DNA of 6,125 bases from Candidatus Izemoplasma sp. (GCA_007117565.1 SKGG01000060.1:1-6125), one strand, 5' to 3'; positions 1-5,322 are shown, counted from the stretch's first letter. Made by a program: numbers and translations. The notes: generated by a model from the letters alone, not told the origin.

Positions 1-827
1 CAGCCGCTGAGATGTATAAGCAAATGTCCCCGGAAACCGACCAGTTTTTCACGCTCATGCAAGACCGTGAACTGATGGATTTGGATGCTCGTAAAGGCAA
101 ACATGGGGGTGGGTATTGTGCGCCCTTAAGCAAGTACAAAGTCCCCTTTATTTTTGCGAACTTTAATGGCACCAGTCATGATGTTGATGTCTTAACACAC
201 GAAGCAGGACATGCTTTCCAAATGTATTCAAGCGCACACCATCCGGTGCCTGAGTATCATATGGCCACCTATGAAGCTTCGGAGATTCATTCCATGAGCA
301 TGGAGTTTTTCGCTTGGCCCTGGATTCAAAGTTTCTTTAAAGAAGACACCGATAAATACAAGTTTACCCATGTCGCGGGGAATGTGGCGTTTATTCCTTA
401 TGGATGTCTCGTTGATGAATTCCAACATGAAGTCTACAACAACCCTGAACTGACCCCAAAAGAACGTCGTGCTTTATGGGCAAAACTCGAAAAAGAGTAT
501 TTACCGATGCGCGATTATGATGGTCATACTTTCTTAGAAAATGGTGGCTACTGGTTCGTCCAAAGCCATATCTTCCAAGTGCCTTTTTACTACATTGATT
601 ACACTTTAGCCCAAGTCAGTGCGATGCAATACTGGGCATGGATGCAAGACGATTATGATTCGGCTTGGCAAAGTTATTTAAAACTTTGTAAAGCAGGAGG
701 CACAAGAACATTTACTGGTTTACTTAAGTATGCGGGTCTTGACAGCCCCTTTGTTGATGGCACGATGAAAAAGATTCTTCCCACCATTGAAACCTATCTC
801 AACAGCGTCGACGATCAAGTCTTATAA
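1..827 (+). CDS. M3-family zinc oligopeptidase (PepF-related), C-terminal part, truncated by window edge
   Basis: This is the catalytic C-terminal portion of a cytoplasmic thimet-like metallopeptidase that cleaves short peptides. The reading frame is open to the left edge (from base 3), so the ATG at 12 is probably internal; whole M3 oligoendopeptidases are about 560-600 residues and only about 271 are visible here. Numbering from that ATG, the zinc motif HEAGH lies at 63-67 (bases 198-212), with the two histidines as ligands and Glu64 as catalytic base. Glu91, in SEIHSMSME, aligns with the third zinc ligand of the family. The later HIFQVPFYYIDY segment matches the His/Tyr substrate-binding region of M3 enzymes. 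HEAGHAFQ resembles the M3 subgroup that is separate from classical PepF, so it is probably a paralogue of the enzyme at the other end of the window rather than PepF itself. The stop TAA at 825-827 is followed immediately by a terminator. Confidence 0.93.
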   Translation, partial: AAEMYKQMSPETDQFFTLMQDRELMDLDARKGKHGGGYCAPLSKYKVPFIFANFNGTSHDVDVLTHEAGHAFQMYSSAHHPVPEYHMATYEASEIHSMSMEFFAWPWIQSFFKEDTDKYKFTHVAGNVAFIPYGCLVDEFQHEVYNNPELTPKERRALWAKLEKEYLPMRDYDGHTFLENGGYWFVQSHIFQVPFYYIDYTLAQVSAMQYWAWMQDDYDSAWQSYLKLCKAGGTRTFTGLLKYAGLDSPFVDGTMKKILPTIETYLNSVDDQVL

Positions 828-830
828 CGT

Positions 831-870
831 AAAAGCAATCCCCCGTTTTATGCAAGGGATTGCTTTTTTT
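831..870. terminator. Bidirectional intrinsic terminator between convergent genes
   Basis: A 12-bp perfect stem (831-842 AAAAGCAATCCC with 856-867 GGGATTGCTTTT) encloses a 13-nt loop. On the plus strand it is followed by a run of seven T (864-870), 4 nt after the peptidase stop. On the minus strand the stem also ends in TTTT, so it can terminate the convergent three-gene operon whose TAA stop (869-871) abuts it. Confidence 0.9.
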
Positions 871-1468
871 ATGGTCTCGTAATATCGATCACTTGGATGC
901 GTCCTCTATACAGACGCGCATGGACTAAAATCGGTTGACGGTCAAAGGATAAATCACCTTCATTGACAAAATTAAGTGAACTGTTAAACGGGGGAAGATT
1001 AAAATCAAGGTCGATGCCAATCAGTGGTGGGGTCTCAACACTCGAACGATAATCATAGTTTAAGATGTGTGAGTGCACTTTTAGATAGTGCCCATCCGCT
1101 GGTGGACTTAACGATAAAAAGGTGCTTGAGACTGTGTGATCAGGGTGACGACTGATGTGTAAATAAAGCGTCACACCTTCTAAACGGAACAAAGGGCCGA
1201 AGCCATCAAAAGCAGCTTGTTGCGCTTCATAAATCGCGATGATTTCAGGATCAATATTATCTAACGGTACGGTTTCGATCGCCAACTGATACTGAATCAA
1301 GGAGCCATCGATGTTTCGGTTTGACGCAAACCCTTCGGCTTCAAAGATGACGGGGTCACCGAGCGTGCGTACGGTGAGGGCTGGCAGAGCCAGCGAACCG
1401 ATCAAGATTAACAAAGCCACAAAACTTATTCCGAGTTTCCCTAAGGGGTGTTTCCATAGTTTAAGCAT
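869..1468 (-). CDS. Membrane-anchored protein resembling GDYXXLXY family, partner of DUF2157 protein
   Basis: The product is 199 residues. It has a short basic N-terminus, one hydrophobic segment at about 12-31, then a roughly 165-residue domain predicted to lie outside the membrane. GDYXXLXY-family proteins usually follow a DUF2157/DUF4401 membrane protein and have this architecture. Here the signature is degenerate: IDGSLIQY at 53-60 sits where GDYxxLxY is expected and keeps the Asp and the final Tyr. The C-terminal HARLYRGRIQVIDI also resembles the end of that family. Family membership is an inference from context plus partial similarity. The ATG at 1466-1468 overlaps the upstream stop by 8 bp (CATGCTTAA), which suggests translational coupling. 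A longer TTG start at 1498 is possible but would overlap 38 bp and has no better ribosome site. The function is unknown. Confidence 0.75.
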   Translation of the reverse strand: MLKLWKHPLGKLGISFVALLILIGSLALPALTVRTLGDPVIFEAEGFASNRNIDGSLIQYQLAIETVPLDNIDPEIIAIYEAQQAAFDGFGPLFRLEGVTLYLHISRHPDHTVSSTFLSLSPPADGHYLKVHSHILNYDYRSSVETPPLIGIDLDFNLPPFNSSLNFVNEGDLSFDRQPILVHARLYRGRIQVIDITRP

Positions 1469-2528
1469 GTTCTTCACTCGCTTTACGAAGTCGTTCAATC
1501 CAATAACCTAACCCTAAGATTAATAAACCACCAACGATAAAGAACGCGGCACGAGGTAAGAAATCAAAGAAGCTATCAAAGTAAAAACGCATGATTAACG
1601 CTGAGATGGTAATTAACGGGACGACTTGACGTTTAGATACCAGTGCAAAGGAATAGACCACAAACGCTAAGGTAAACGGCACACTCACAAACTGACCACG
1701 ATCGATAAACGCGAGTTCCTGCCAAAGGTTTGGGAAGCTTAAAGAGAACCCTGCGACCCCCATGTTTATGAACCCGACCAATCGGAAGGTGTCGCGATTG
1801 AGGTCGTGAGGGACATGAGCTAATAAGAGCCCAATCGTGAAGACCGATAGACTAATGATGGGCGGTGGTACGTCGAAGTAGTTAAGTGTATAGACGACAA
1901 AGAAGGTCATGAGTCCGAGTGTCGCAAAAGACACGACTTTACGATAATTAAAGTAGTAGTTTCCGCCAAAGAAGCTGACGATAAGCGCAAACAATTGAAC
2001 AAAGATAAACTCATCAAAGCTGTTGAATACAAACAGTAACGCTAAGACGTGCGCTGCTAAGAATAATAACAAATCTTTTTGTAAACTTGAGAGCACCAAT
2101 GCCCCTAAAGCCCATACAAAGAATAGGGTGTTGGTTTGGATGTTAAAGTTAAACCCGAGATTAATAAGGAACAGTGAGGCCCCAAAAATCAAGGTGGCTA
2201 AATAAAGAAACGCTTGGGAGGTGATGGGGCGAGACGCTTTTAAGATAAAGCTAATAGACATACTTAAAGCAAGGAAGAAAAATAAAACACTTAACTGCCC
2301 TAACGCCGGAATGGCCGACCAGTTGCTGACAATAATCAACAAAATCCCTAGCCCAATCAAAATCGAGCCAATGGTCACTAAAACACGTATAAAATCCAAC
2401 CCTTGTGAGGGTTCATAATAGGTCAAGATGTCTTTTTTCTGTGTTTCTTTCAGTAAACCGCGATCGACATTTTCTTCTAACGTTTCCGTTAAGAAATGAA
2501 ATTCTTTACGCGAGAGTTTCTTCTTCAT
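1461..2528 (-). CDS. DUF2157-type polytopic membrane protein
   Basis: The product is 355 residues. A soluble charged N-terminus (1-45) precedes about ten hydrophobic segments. The first, at about 47-67, reads IGSILIGLGILLIIVSNW followed by SAIP, which is the hallmark DUF2157 segment. The last hydrophobic segment ends in GLGYWIERLRKASEE, also typical of the DUF2157/DUF4401 group. No catalytic or transport residues are recognisable and the family has no established biochemical role. I chose the ATG at 2528 over the one at 2534 because AAGGAG (2537-2542) lies 8 nt upstream of the former but only 2 nt upstream of the latter. The start lies inside the end of the Xre gene (23-bp overlap) and the stop overlaps the next gene, so the three products are probably made from one transcript in coupled fashion. 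Confidence 0.88.
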   Translation of the reverse strand: MKKKLSRKEFHFLTETLEENVDRGLLKETQKKDILTYYEPSQGLDFIRVLVTIGSILIGLGILLIIVSNWSAIPALGQLSVLFFFLALSMSISFILKASRPITSQAFLYLATLIFGASLFLINLGFNFNIQTNTLFFVWALGALVLSSLQKDLLLFLAAHVLALLFVFNSFDEFIFVQLFALIVSFFGGNYYFNYRKVVSFATLGLMTFFVVYTLNYFDVPPPIISLSVFTIGLLLAHVPHDLNRDTFRLVGFINMGVAGFSLSFPNLWQELAFIDRGQFVSVPFTLAFVVYSFALVSKRQVVPLITISALIMRFYFDSFFDFLPRAAFFIVGGLLILGLGYWIERLRKASEEHA

Positions 2529-2985
2529 CGTCATCTCTCCTTCTTAAGACTTCTAAATGTTCATCAACTTGGTGTTTATCAAAGCTGCTAAGCCAGCGAA
2601 AGCCATTGCCGTCGATGAGGCGATAATGGTGCGATAAGATATTTTTTTGGATTTTGAATTTGCCGTGTTGTTCCACGGTTTTCCAAAACATTTTCCCACC
2701 ACCGGTCATTTTTTGTGGCAACATCATATCTTGAAACGCAACCGCATCCACCACATGCACTGGGTCATCGCCCAAGGTCATTTGTAAGACCTCACTTTTA
2801 CGAAACAACGCACACACACAGACCGCGGTAGCCCATGAGGCTTGCATACGCTCTTTTTCAATTTGCACGAGCGTTTTTTTTGAGATGCCTATGGCTTCAG
2901 ACATCTTGTCTTGTGATAAATGGTATTCGTTGCGTAACAAGCGTAATTTGTCAGACACTAACGCGACGAGCTTATGTTTGTCCAT
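2506..2985 (-). CDS. Xre-type helix-turn-helix transcriptional regulator, first gene of the operon
   Basis: The product is 159 residues. A Cro/CI-type helix-turn-helix lies at about 13-45 (LSQDKMSEAIGISKKTLVQIEK, positions 23-44, with the LSQ...A..IGIS...L..IE pattern). It is followed by an unassigned domain of roughly 100 residues containing ILSHHYRLIDGNGFRWLSSFD, and a highly charged tail RRRDDDEEETLA. The C-terminal part shows no effector or peptidase motif that I recognise. The start is well supported: AAGGAGGT (2991-2998) sits 5 nt before the ATG. A perfect palindrome lies over its promoter, so it probably represses its own operon, including the two downstream membrane-protein genes that overlap it. 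What signal it senses cannot be read from the sequence. Confidence 0.88.
   Translation of the reverse strand: MDKHKLVALVSDKLRLLRNEYHLSQDKMSEAIGISKKTLVQIEKERMQASWATAVCVCALFRKSEVLQMTLGDDPVHVVDAVAFQDMMLPQKMTGGGKMFWKTVEQHGKFKIQKNILSHHYRLIDGNGFRWLSSFDKHQVDEHLEVLRRRDDDEEETLA
2537..2542 (-). promoter_or_regulatory. Ribosome binding site that decides the DUF2157 start
   Basis: On the minus strand this reads AAGGAG, inside the last codons of the Xre gene. Spacing is 8 nt to the ATG at 2528 and only 2 nt to the ATG at 2534, so the downstream ATG is the likelier start. Confidence 0.7.
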
Positions 2986-2997
2986 AAGCCACCTCCT

Positions 2998-3019
2998 TAT
3001 AGTGTAATTTTACACTATA
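2998..3019. promoter_or_regulatory. 22-bp perfect palindrome, probable operator over the -10 box
   Basis: Half-sites TATAGTGTAA (2998-3007) and TTACACTATA (3010-3019) are perfect inverted repeats around a 2-bp centre. The -10 box (3007-3012) spans the centre, and the outer end reaches the ribosome site. Binding here would block RNA polymerase. The adjacent Xre-type gene is the obvious candidate ligand, by inference from position. Confidence 0.8.
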
Positions 3020-3035
3020 TGAGTAAAAATGTAAA
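3007..3035 (-). promoter_or_regulatory. Promoter of the Xre/DUF2157/GDYXXLXY-like operon
   Basis: Read on the minus strand, TTTACA (3030-3035) and TAAAAT (3007-3012) are separated by exactly 17 bp, close to the sigma-A consensus. The start point would fall near 3000, giving a very short leader (about 15 nt) that consists almost only of the ribosome site. Confidence 0.75.
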
Positions 3036-3060
3036 TAAAAAACCACCGCGAACGGTGGTT
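3033..3060 (-). terminator. Intrinsic terminator of the small membrane protein gene
   Basis: An 8-bp perfect stem, AACCACCG (3041-3048) with CGGTGGTT (3053-3060), closes a 4-nt loop. On the minus strand it is followed by TTTTTTATTTA. The stem begins within the TAA stop of the gene (3059-3061) and the T-tract merges into the next operon's -35 region. Confidence 0.9.
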
Positions 3061-3340
3061 ACGTAGTCAATAAGATGGTAAGATACCCGATAATCTGTGA
3101 TAAAACTAGAAAGGCGACCCCTGCAAAGGGGAACACCGCGTAATGACGTTTGGTGTTAAACATCAATAAAACACCTATCGGAAAGCCAATCATTGGAAAC
3201 ACATACGAAAAAGGCGCTGAAAGAATCAAAAGGGCATAAATGATGATCTTTAAAACGATTTTTTCAGGCATGGATTTTTTACGCGTTTGGACGTTTGGCA
3301 CTCGGTAAACGTCTTTTAAGTTATGTGAGTTGTCAGTCAT
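3059..3340 (-). CDS. Small hypothetical membrane protein
   Basis: The product is 93 residues and I do not recognise the family. A polar N-terminus (1-27) with a basic RKK cluster at 20-22 precedes hydrophobic stretches at about 28-45, 47-61 and 69-91, so it is predicted to be an integral membrane protein with two or three spans. The middle region is rich in Pro, Gly and Phe (SYVFPMIGFPIGV), and a basic loop NTKRHY separates it from the last span. I chose the ATG at 3338-3340 because AAAGGA (3350-3355) lies 9 nt upstream. A GTG at 3370 would add ten residues but has no visible ribosome site. It lies between the gap terminator and its own terminator, so it is probably transcribed alone. Confidence 0.75.
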   Translation of the reverse strand: MTDNSHNLKDVYRVPNVQTRKKSMPEKIVLKIIIYALLILSAPFSYVFPMIGFPIGVLLMFNTKRHYAVFPFAGVAFLVLSQIIGYLTILLTT

Positions 3341-3360
3341 CTTATCACGTCCTTTGACTA

Positions 3361-3389
3361 AGTTTAACACACTATTTAGACACTGAAAA
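3361..3389 (-). promoter_or_regulatory. Candidate weak promoter for the small membrane protein gene
   Basis: On the minus strand TTTTCA (3384-3389) and TAAACT (3361-3366) are spaced by 17 bp, each matching 4 of 6 consensus bases. It sits just downstream of the gap terminator, where a promoter is needed if transcription does not read through. The call is tentative. Confidence 0.4.
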
Positions 3390-3424
3390 GAAAAATAAAA
3401 AAACCCTCCCGTCAGGAAGGGTTT
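3388..3424 (-). terminator. Intrinsic terminator of gap
   Basis: On the minus strand, AAACCCTTCC (3424-3415) pairs with GGGAGGGTTT (3410-3401) around a 4-nt TGAC loop, then a tract of TTTTTTTATTTTT. One pair is U-G on the minus-strand RNA but would be a C-A mismatch on the opposite strand, so the element is best formed in the gap transcript. Confidence 0.92.
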
Positions 3425-3429
3425 CGTTC

Positions 3430-4437
3430 TTAAAGGGTGCCTAAGTAAGCGATGGAACGAACCATTTGAGCAACGTAGCTCATTTCGTTGTCATACCACG
3501 TTAAAATCTTAACGAGTTGTTTTCCATCTACGTCTAAAAGCGACGTCATTTGTGCATCGAAGAGTGAGCCATAAGCCATGCCGATGGTGTCGCTTGAAAC
3601 GACAGGATCTTCAGTGTAGCCTAAAGTTTCATTCGCAGCCGCTTTTATCGCAGCGTTGACTTCTTCAATAGTAACTTTTTTGTCAAGCTCAACAACTAAA
3701 TCTACCGCAGAACCAGTGACCGTAGGTACACGAAGGGCCATACCATCTAAACGGCCTTTAAGGTCTGGTAACACTTTACCAACGGCTGCTGCAGCACCCG
3801 TAGTGGTTGGCACGATGTTTTCAGCAGCCGCGCGAGCGCGACGGGCATGAATGCCTTTAGGGTGAGGTCCATCTAAGGTGTTTTGGTCATTGGTATACGC
3901 ATGGACCGTCGTCATGAAGCCTTTGACAATGCCAAACGAATCATGTAACACTTTAGCGACTGGCGCTAAACAGTTGGTGGTACAAGACGCTGCTGAAATG
4001 ACCGTTTCAGAACCATCTAAGATGTCGTGGTTGACATTGTAGACGATGGTTTTGATATCGCCTTTTGCGGGTGCTGATACGACGACTTTACGAGCGCCTG
4101 CGGTGAGGTGTTTCCCTGCGGATTCTTGTGATGTGAAGAACCCTGTGCATTCTGCGACAACGTCCACACCAAGTGCTTCCCAAGGTAAGTTCACAGGATC
4201 TTTTTCTGCAAAGATTTTAACTTCTTTGCCATCAACCACAATGGCATCTTTCGTGAATGAAATACTGTCTTGTTTGTACTGGCCCTGAGCGGTGTCGTAT
4301 TTAAGTAAATACGCTAAACTCTCCGCATCGGTTAAATCGTTGATCGCGACGATATCAAACTGTGGGTCATCAAACATTTGACGGAAGGTCAAACGTCCAA
4401 TACGACCAAACCCATTAATTGCAATTTTTAAAGCCAT
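3430..4437 (-). CDS. gap: Glyceraldehyde-3-phosphate dehydrogenase, type I
   Basis: This cytoplasmic glycolytic enzyme oxidises and phosphorylates glyceraldehyde 3-phosphate to 1,3-bisphosphoglycerate. The product has the usual full length of 335 residues. The NAD-binding Rossmann motif NGFGRIGR is at 8-15 and the ND pair at 33-34 suggests NAD rather than NADP use. The active-site ASCTTNC motif places the nucleophile at Cys152, and the catalytic base is His179 in TTVHAYT. The C-terminal WYDNEMSY motif is also present. The ATG at 4435-4437 is preceded by AGGAGG (4448-4453) with a 10-nt spacer. The gene has its own promoter and terminator and is not next to pgk, tpiA or a CggR-type regulator, unlike the common Bacillus arrangement. 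One intact copy with all key residues points to a functional glycolytic enzyme. Confidence 0.98.
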   Translation of the reverse strand: MALKIAINGFGRIGRLTFRQMFDDPQFDIVAINDLTDAESLAYLLKYDTAQGQYKQDSISFTKDAIVVDGKEVKIFAEKDPVNLPWEALGVDVVAECTGFFTSQESAGKHLTAGARKVVVSAPAKGDIKTIVYNVNHDILDGSETVISAASCTTNCLAPVAKVLHDSFGIVKGFMTTVHAYTNDQNTLDGPHPKGIHARRARAAAENIVPTTTGAAAAVGKVLPDLKGRLDGMALRVPTVTGSAVDLVVELDKKVTIEEVNAAIKAAANETLGYTEDPVVSSDTIGMAYGSLFDAQMTSLLDVDGKQLVKILTWYDNEMSYVAQMVRSIAYLGTL

Positions 4438-4472
4438 GTCTTTAGTTCCTCCTCATTTTTTATGACATCTAT

Positions 4473-4501
4473 ATTATAACTAATGCTCGCTTCAAATACA
4501 A
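4473..4501 (-). promoter_or_regulatory. Promoter of gap
   Basis: On the minus strand TTGTAT (4496-4501) and a perfect TATAAT (4473-4478) are separated by 17 bp, giving a leader of about 30 nt before the ATG. The -35 box is a weak match, so an activator or upstream sequence may contribute. Confidence 0.7.
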
Positions 4502-4507
4502 CTAAAG

Positions 4508-4535
4508 CCCGTAAGGGTAACCGTTTTCTTTACCC
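4508..4535. other. Two mutually exclusive small dyads upstream of the gap promoter
   Basis: CCC-GTAA-GGG (4508-4517) and GGGTAA...TTACCC (4515-4520 with 4530-4535, 9-nt centre) share the GGG at 4515-4517. They lie just upstream of the gap -35 box, where an activator or repressor site would be expected. The repeats are short, so chance is possible. Confidence 0.3.
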
Positions 4536-4558
4536 AAACACTCCCTTAATATCGCAAA

Positions 4559-4601
4559 CTTAGTGCCTTTTCTCACTGAATAACTTAAAGGTTCCACTAA
4601 G
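4559..4601. other. Long imperfect inverted repeat of unknown role
   Basis: CTTAGTG (4559-4565) pairs with CACTAAG (4595-4601), and CCTTT (4566-4570) pairs with AAAGG (4587-4591). This gives 12 bp interrupted only by a 3-nt bulge (4592-4594) with a 16-nt loop. A run of T does not follow on either strand, so it does not look like a terminator. It lies between the spx terminator and the gap promoter. It could be a regulatory DNA site, part of a small RNA or a degenerate element; nothing in the sequence settles which. Confidence 0.5.
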
Positions 4602-4628
4602 AAGCTACAGCGTCGCATAAAAAGCCAT

Positions 4629-4654
4629 AAAAAAGCCACCGGTAAACGGTGGCT
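4629..4654 (-). terminator. Intrinsic terminator of the spx-like gene
   Basis: An 8-bp perfect stem, AGCCACCG (4634-4641) with CGGTGGCT (4647-4654), has a 5-nt loop. On the minus strand it is followed by a run of T (4634-4629). It begins about 10 nt after the TAA stop at 4665-4667. Confidence 0.9.
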
Positions 4655-4664
4655 AAACGCACAT

Positions 4665-5129
4665 TTAAGCGTTGTTTTGTTCTTTCTCTTTTAGCTCAGA
4701 AAAATATTGTTCTAACGCATGAAGGTAATCGCAATCTTCTCCATTGTCGCATGTCGTGCACATAATGATTTCACGAAGACGTTTAGGAATAAAGGTACGA
4801 ATTTCATCTTCATTGTAACCCACTTGCATTTTATTGCCTTCAATGATGATGGGGCGTCTTAACACACTTGGGTTATCGATGATGAACTGTACGAGTTCTT
4901 TCATACTCATTTCTTCAAGGTCAAGGTTTTGATCTTGGAAAACTTTTGAGCGTGTCGAAATAATGTCTTCAAAACCATTCTCAGTGTTTTTGAGCATGGC
5001 CATGATATCATCACGTGTCAATTTAATGTTGAAGATATTTTTCTCGCGATACTCGATGCGATGTTCTTCAAACCATTTCTTTGCTTTGCGGCAGGAAGAA
5101 CAGCTTGGAGTGGTATACATTTGAATCAT
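4665..5129 (-). CDS. spx: Spx/ArsC-family regulatory protein with cysteine-rich C-terminal extension
   Basis: Spx binds the alpha C-terminal domain of RNA polymerase and redirects transcription during thiol-oxidative stress. The product is 154 residues with the thioredoxin-like fold signature MIQMYTTPSCSSCRKAKKW. The redox switch CxxC is at Cys10 and Cys13, as in B. subtilis Spx. Gly52, Arg60 (in STRSKVF) and Arg92 (in LRRPIII) match key Spx positions, and VGYNEDEIRTFIP (103-115) is typical. The family is usually about 131 residues. Here a tail of about 30 residues contains MCTTC at 123-127 and a further Cys133, a possible second thiol or metal site. The start at 5127-5129 rather than the TTG at 5153 is supported by AGGAGG 7 nt upstream and by matching the family N-terminus. 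An arsenate reductase-like relative is the alternative, but the conserved Spx residues favour a regulator. Confidence 0.9.
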   Translation of the reverse strand: MIQMYTTPSCSSCRKAKKWFEEHRIEYREKNIFNIKLTRDDIMAMLKNTENGFEDIISTRSKVFQDQNLDLEEMSMKELVQFIIDNPSVLRRPIIIEGNKMQVGYNEDEIRTFIPKRLREIIMCTTCDNGEDCDYLHALEQYFSELKEKEQNNA

Positions 5130-5136
5130 GGGGCTT

Positions 5137-5142
5137 CCTCCT
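5137..5142 (-). promoter_or_regulatory. Ribosome binding site that decides the spx start
   Basis: AGGAGG on the minus strand lies 7 nt before the ATG at 5127-5129 and downstream of the alternative TTG at 5151-5153, so only the shorter protein has a proper ribosome site. Confidence 0.85.
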
Positions 5143-5182
5143 CTTCGATACAAATAGTTATTATCTTAAACGAAATGGAATT

Positions 5183-5201
5183 GTGACATATAGTCACTAT
5201 A
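5183..5201. promoter_or_regulatory. Overlapping dyads over the spx -10 region, possible operator
   Basis: GTGAC-ATATA-GTCAC (5183-5197) and TATAGT-C-ACTATA (5189-5201) are both perfect inverted repeats and overlap each other. Together they cover the -10 box and the presumed start point of the spx-like gene. A repressor or a redox-sensing regulator could bind here; the protein is unknown. Confidence 0.5.
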
Positions 5202-5223
5202 CCATAATTTAGAAAAATTACAA
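5196..5223 (-). promoter_or_regulatory. Candidate promoter of the spx-like gene
   Basis: On the minus strand TTGTAA (5218-5223) and TATAGT (5196-5201) are 16 bp apart, with a TG one base upstream of the -10 (TGGTATAGT, extended -10 type). The leader would be about 60 nt. Confidence 0.6.
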
Positions 5224-5279
5224 ATAAAAATTACTTCGAATTTAAATGAAAGTGTTTGCATCGAATCTTTGGTGCTGTG

Positions 5280-5288
5280 TGCTATAAT
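5280..5288 (+). promoter_or_regulatory. Extended -10 promoter of pepF
   Basis: TGC followed by a perfect TATAAT (5283-5288) forms an ideal extended -10. The nearest -35-like hexamer, TTGCAT (5256-5261), is 21 bp away, too far for normal spacing, so the promoter probably relies on the extended -10. The start point would be near 5295. Confidence 0.75.
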
Positions 5289-5304
5289 GATTTACGTCAT
5301 TATA
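5283..5304. promoter_or_regulatory. 8-bp perfect dyad starting at the pepF -10 box, probable operator
   Basis: TATAATGA (5283-5290) and TCATTATA (5297-5304) are perfect inverted repeats with a 6-bp centre. The left arm contains the whole -10 box. Because transcription should begin near 5295, the left arm is not transcribed, which favours a DNA-binding site over an RNA hairpin. Confidence 0.6.
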
Positions 5305-5322
5305 ACATAAGGAGGTCCACAA

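Noticed and set aside
228..428. Minus-strand open frame inside the M3 peptidase
   Set aside because: It lies opposite the zinc-binding region, whose coding frame is certain.
1466..1498. Longer TTG start for the GDYXXLXY-like gene
   Set aside because: It needs a rare start codon, a 38-bp overlap and has no clear ribosome site. The ATG at 1466-1468 overlaps the upstream stop in the usual coupled way.
2023..2626. Three plus-strand open frames across the DUF2157 and Xre genes
   Set aside because: All lie opposite well-supported genes and have no recognisable protein features.
2811..2822. Short CA dinucleotide run
   Set aside because: It lies in frame in the Xre coding sequence (a Val-Cys-Val-Cys stretch) and is too short to be a meaningful repeat.
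3656..3850. Open frame of 64 codons on the plus strand inside gap
   Set aside because: It is the antisense shadow of the conserved GAPDH coding sequence, low-complexity in composition and without a ribosome site.
4046..4288. Open frame of 80 codons on the plus strand inside gap
   Set aside because: Antisense shadow of gap with no family resemblance.
4590..4601. GTGGAACC on the minus strand resembling part of the T-box motif
   Set aside because: The rest of the T-box consensus, specifier stem and antiterminator are absent, and gap is not an aminoacyl-tRNA or amino acid gene.
4438..4664. Possible tRNA or other classical RNA gene in the spx-gap gap
   Set aside because: I could find no cloverleaf arms or CCA end; only the hairpins and promoter described above are visible.
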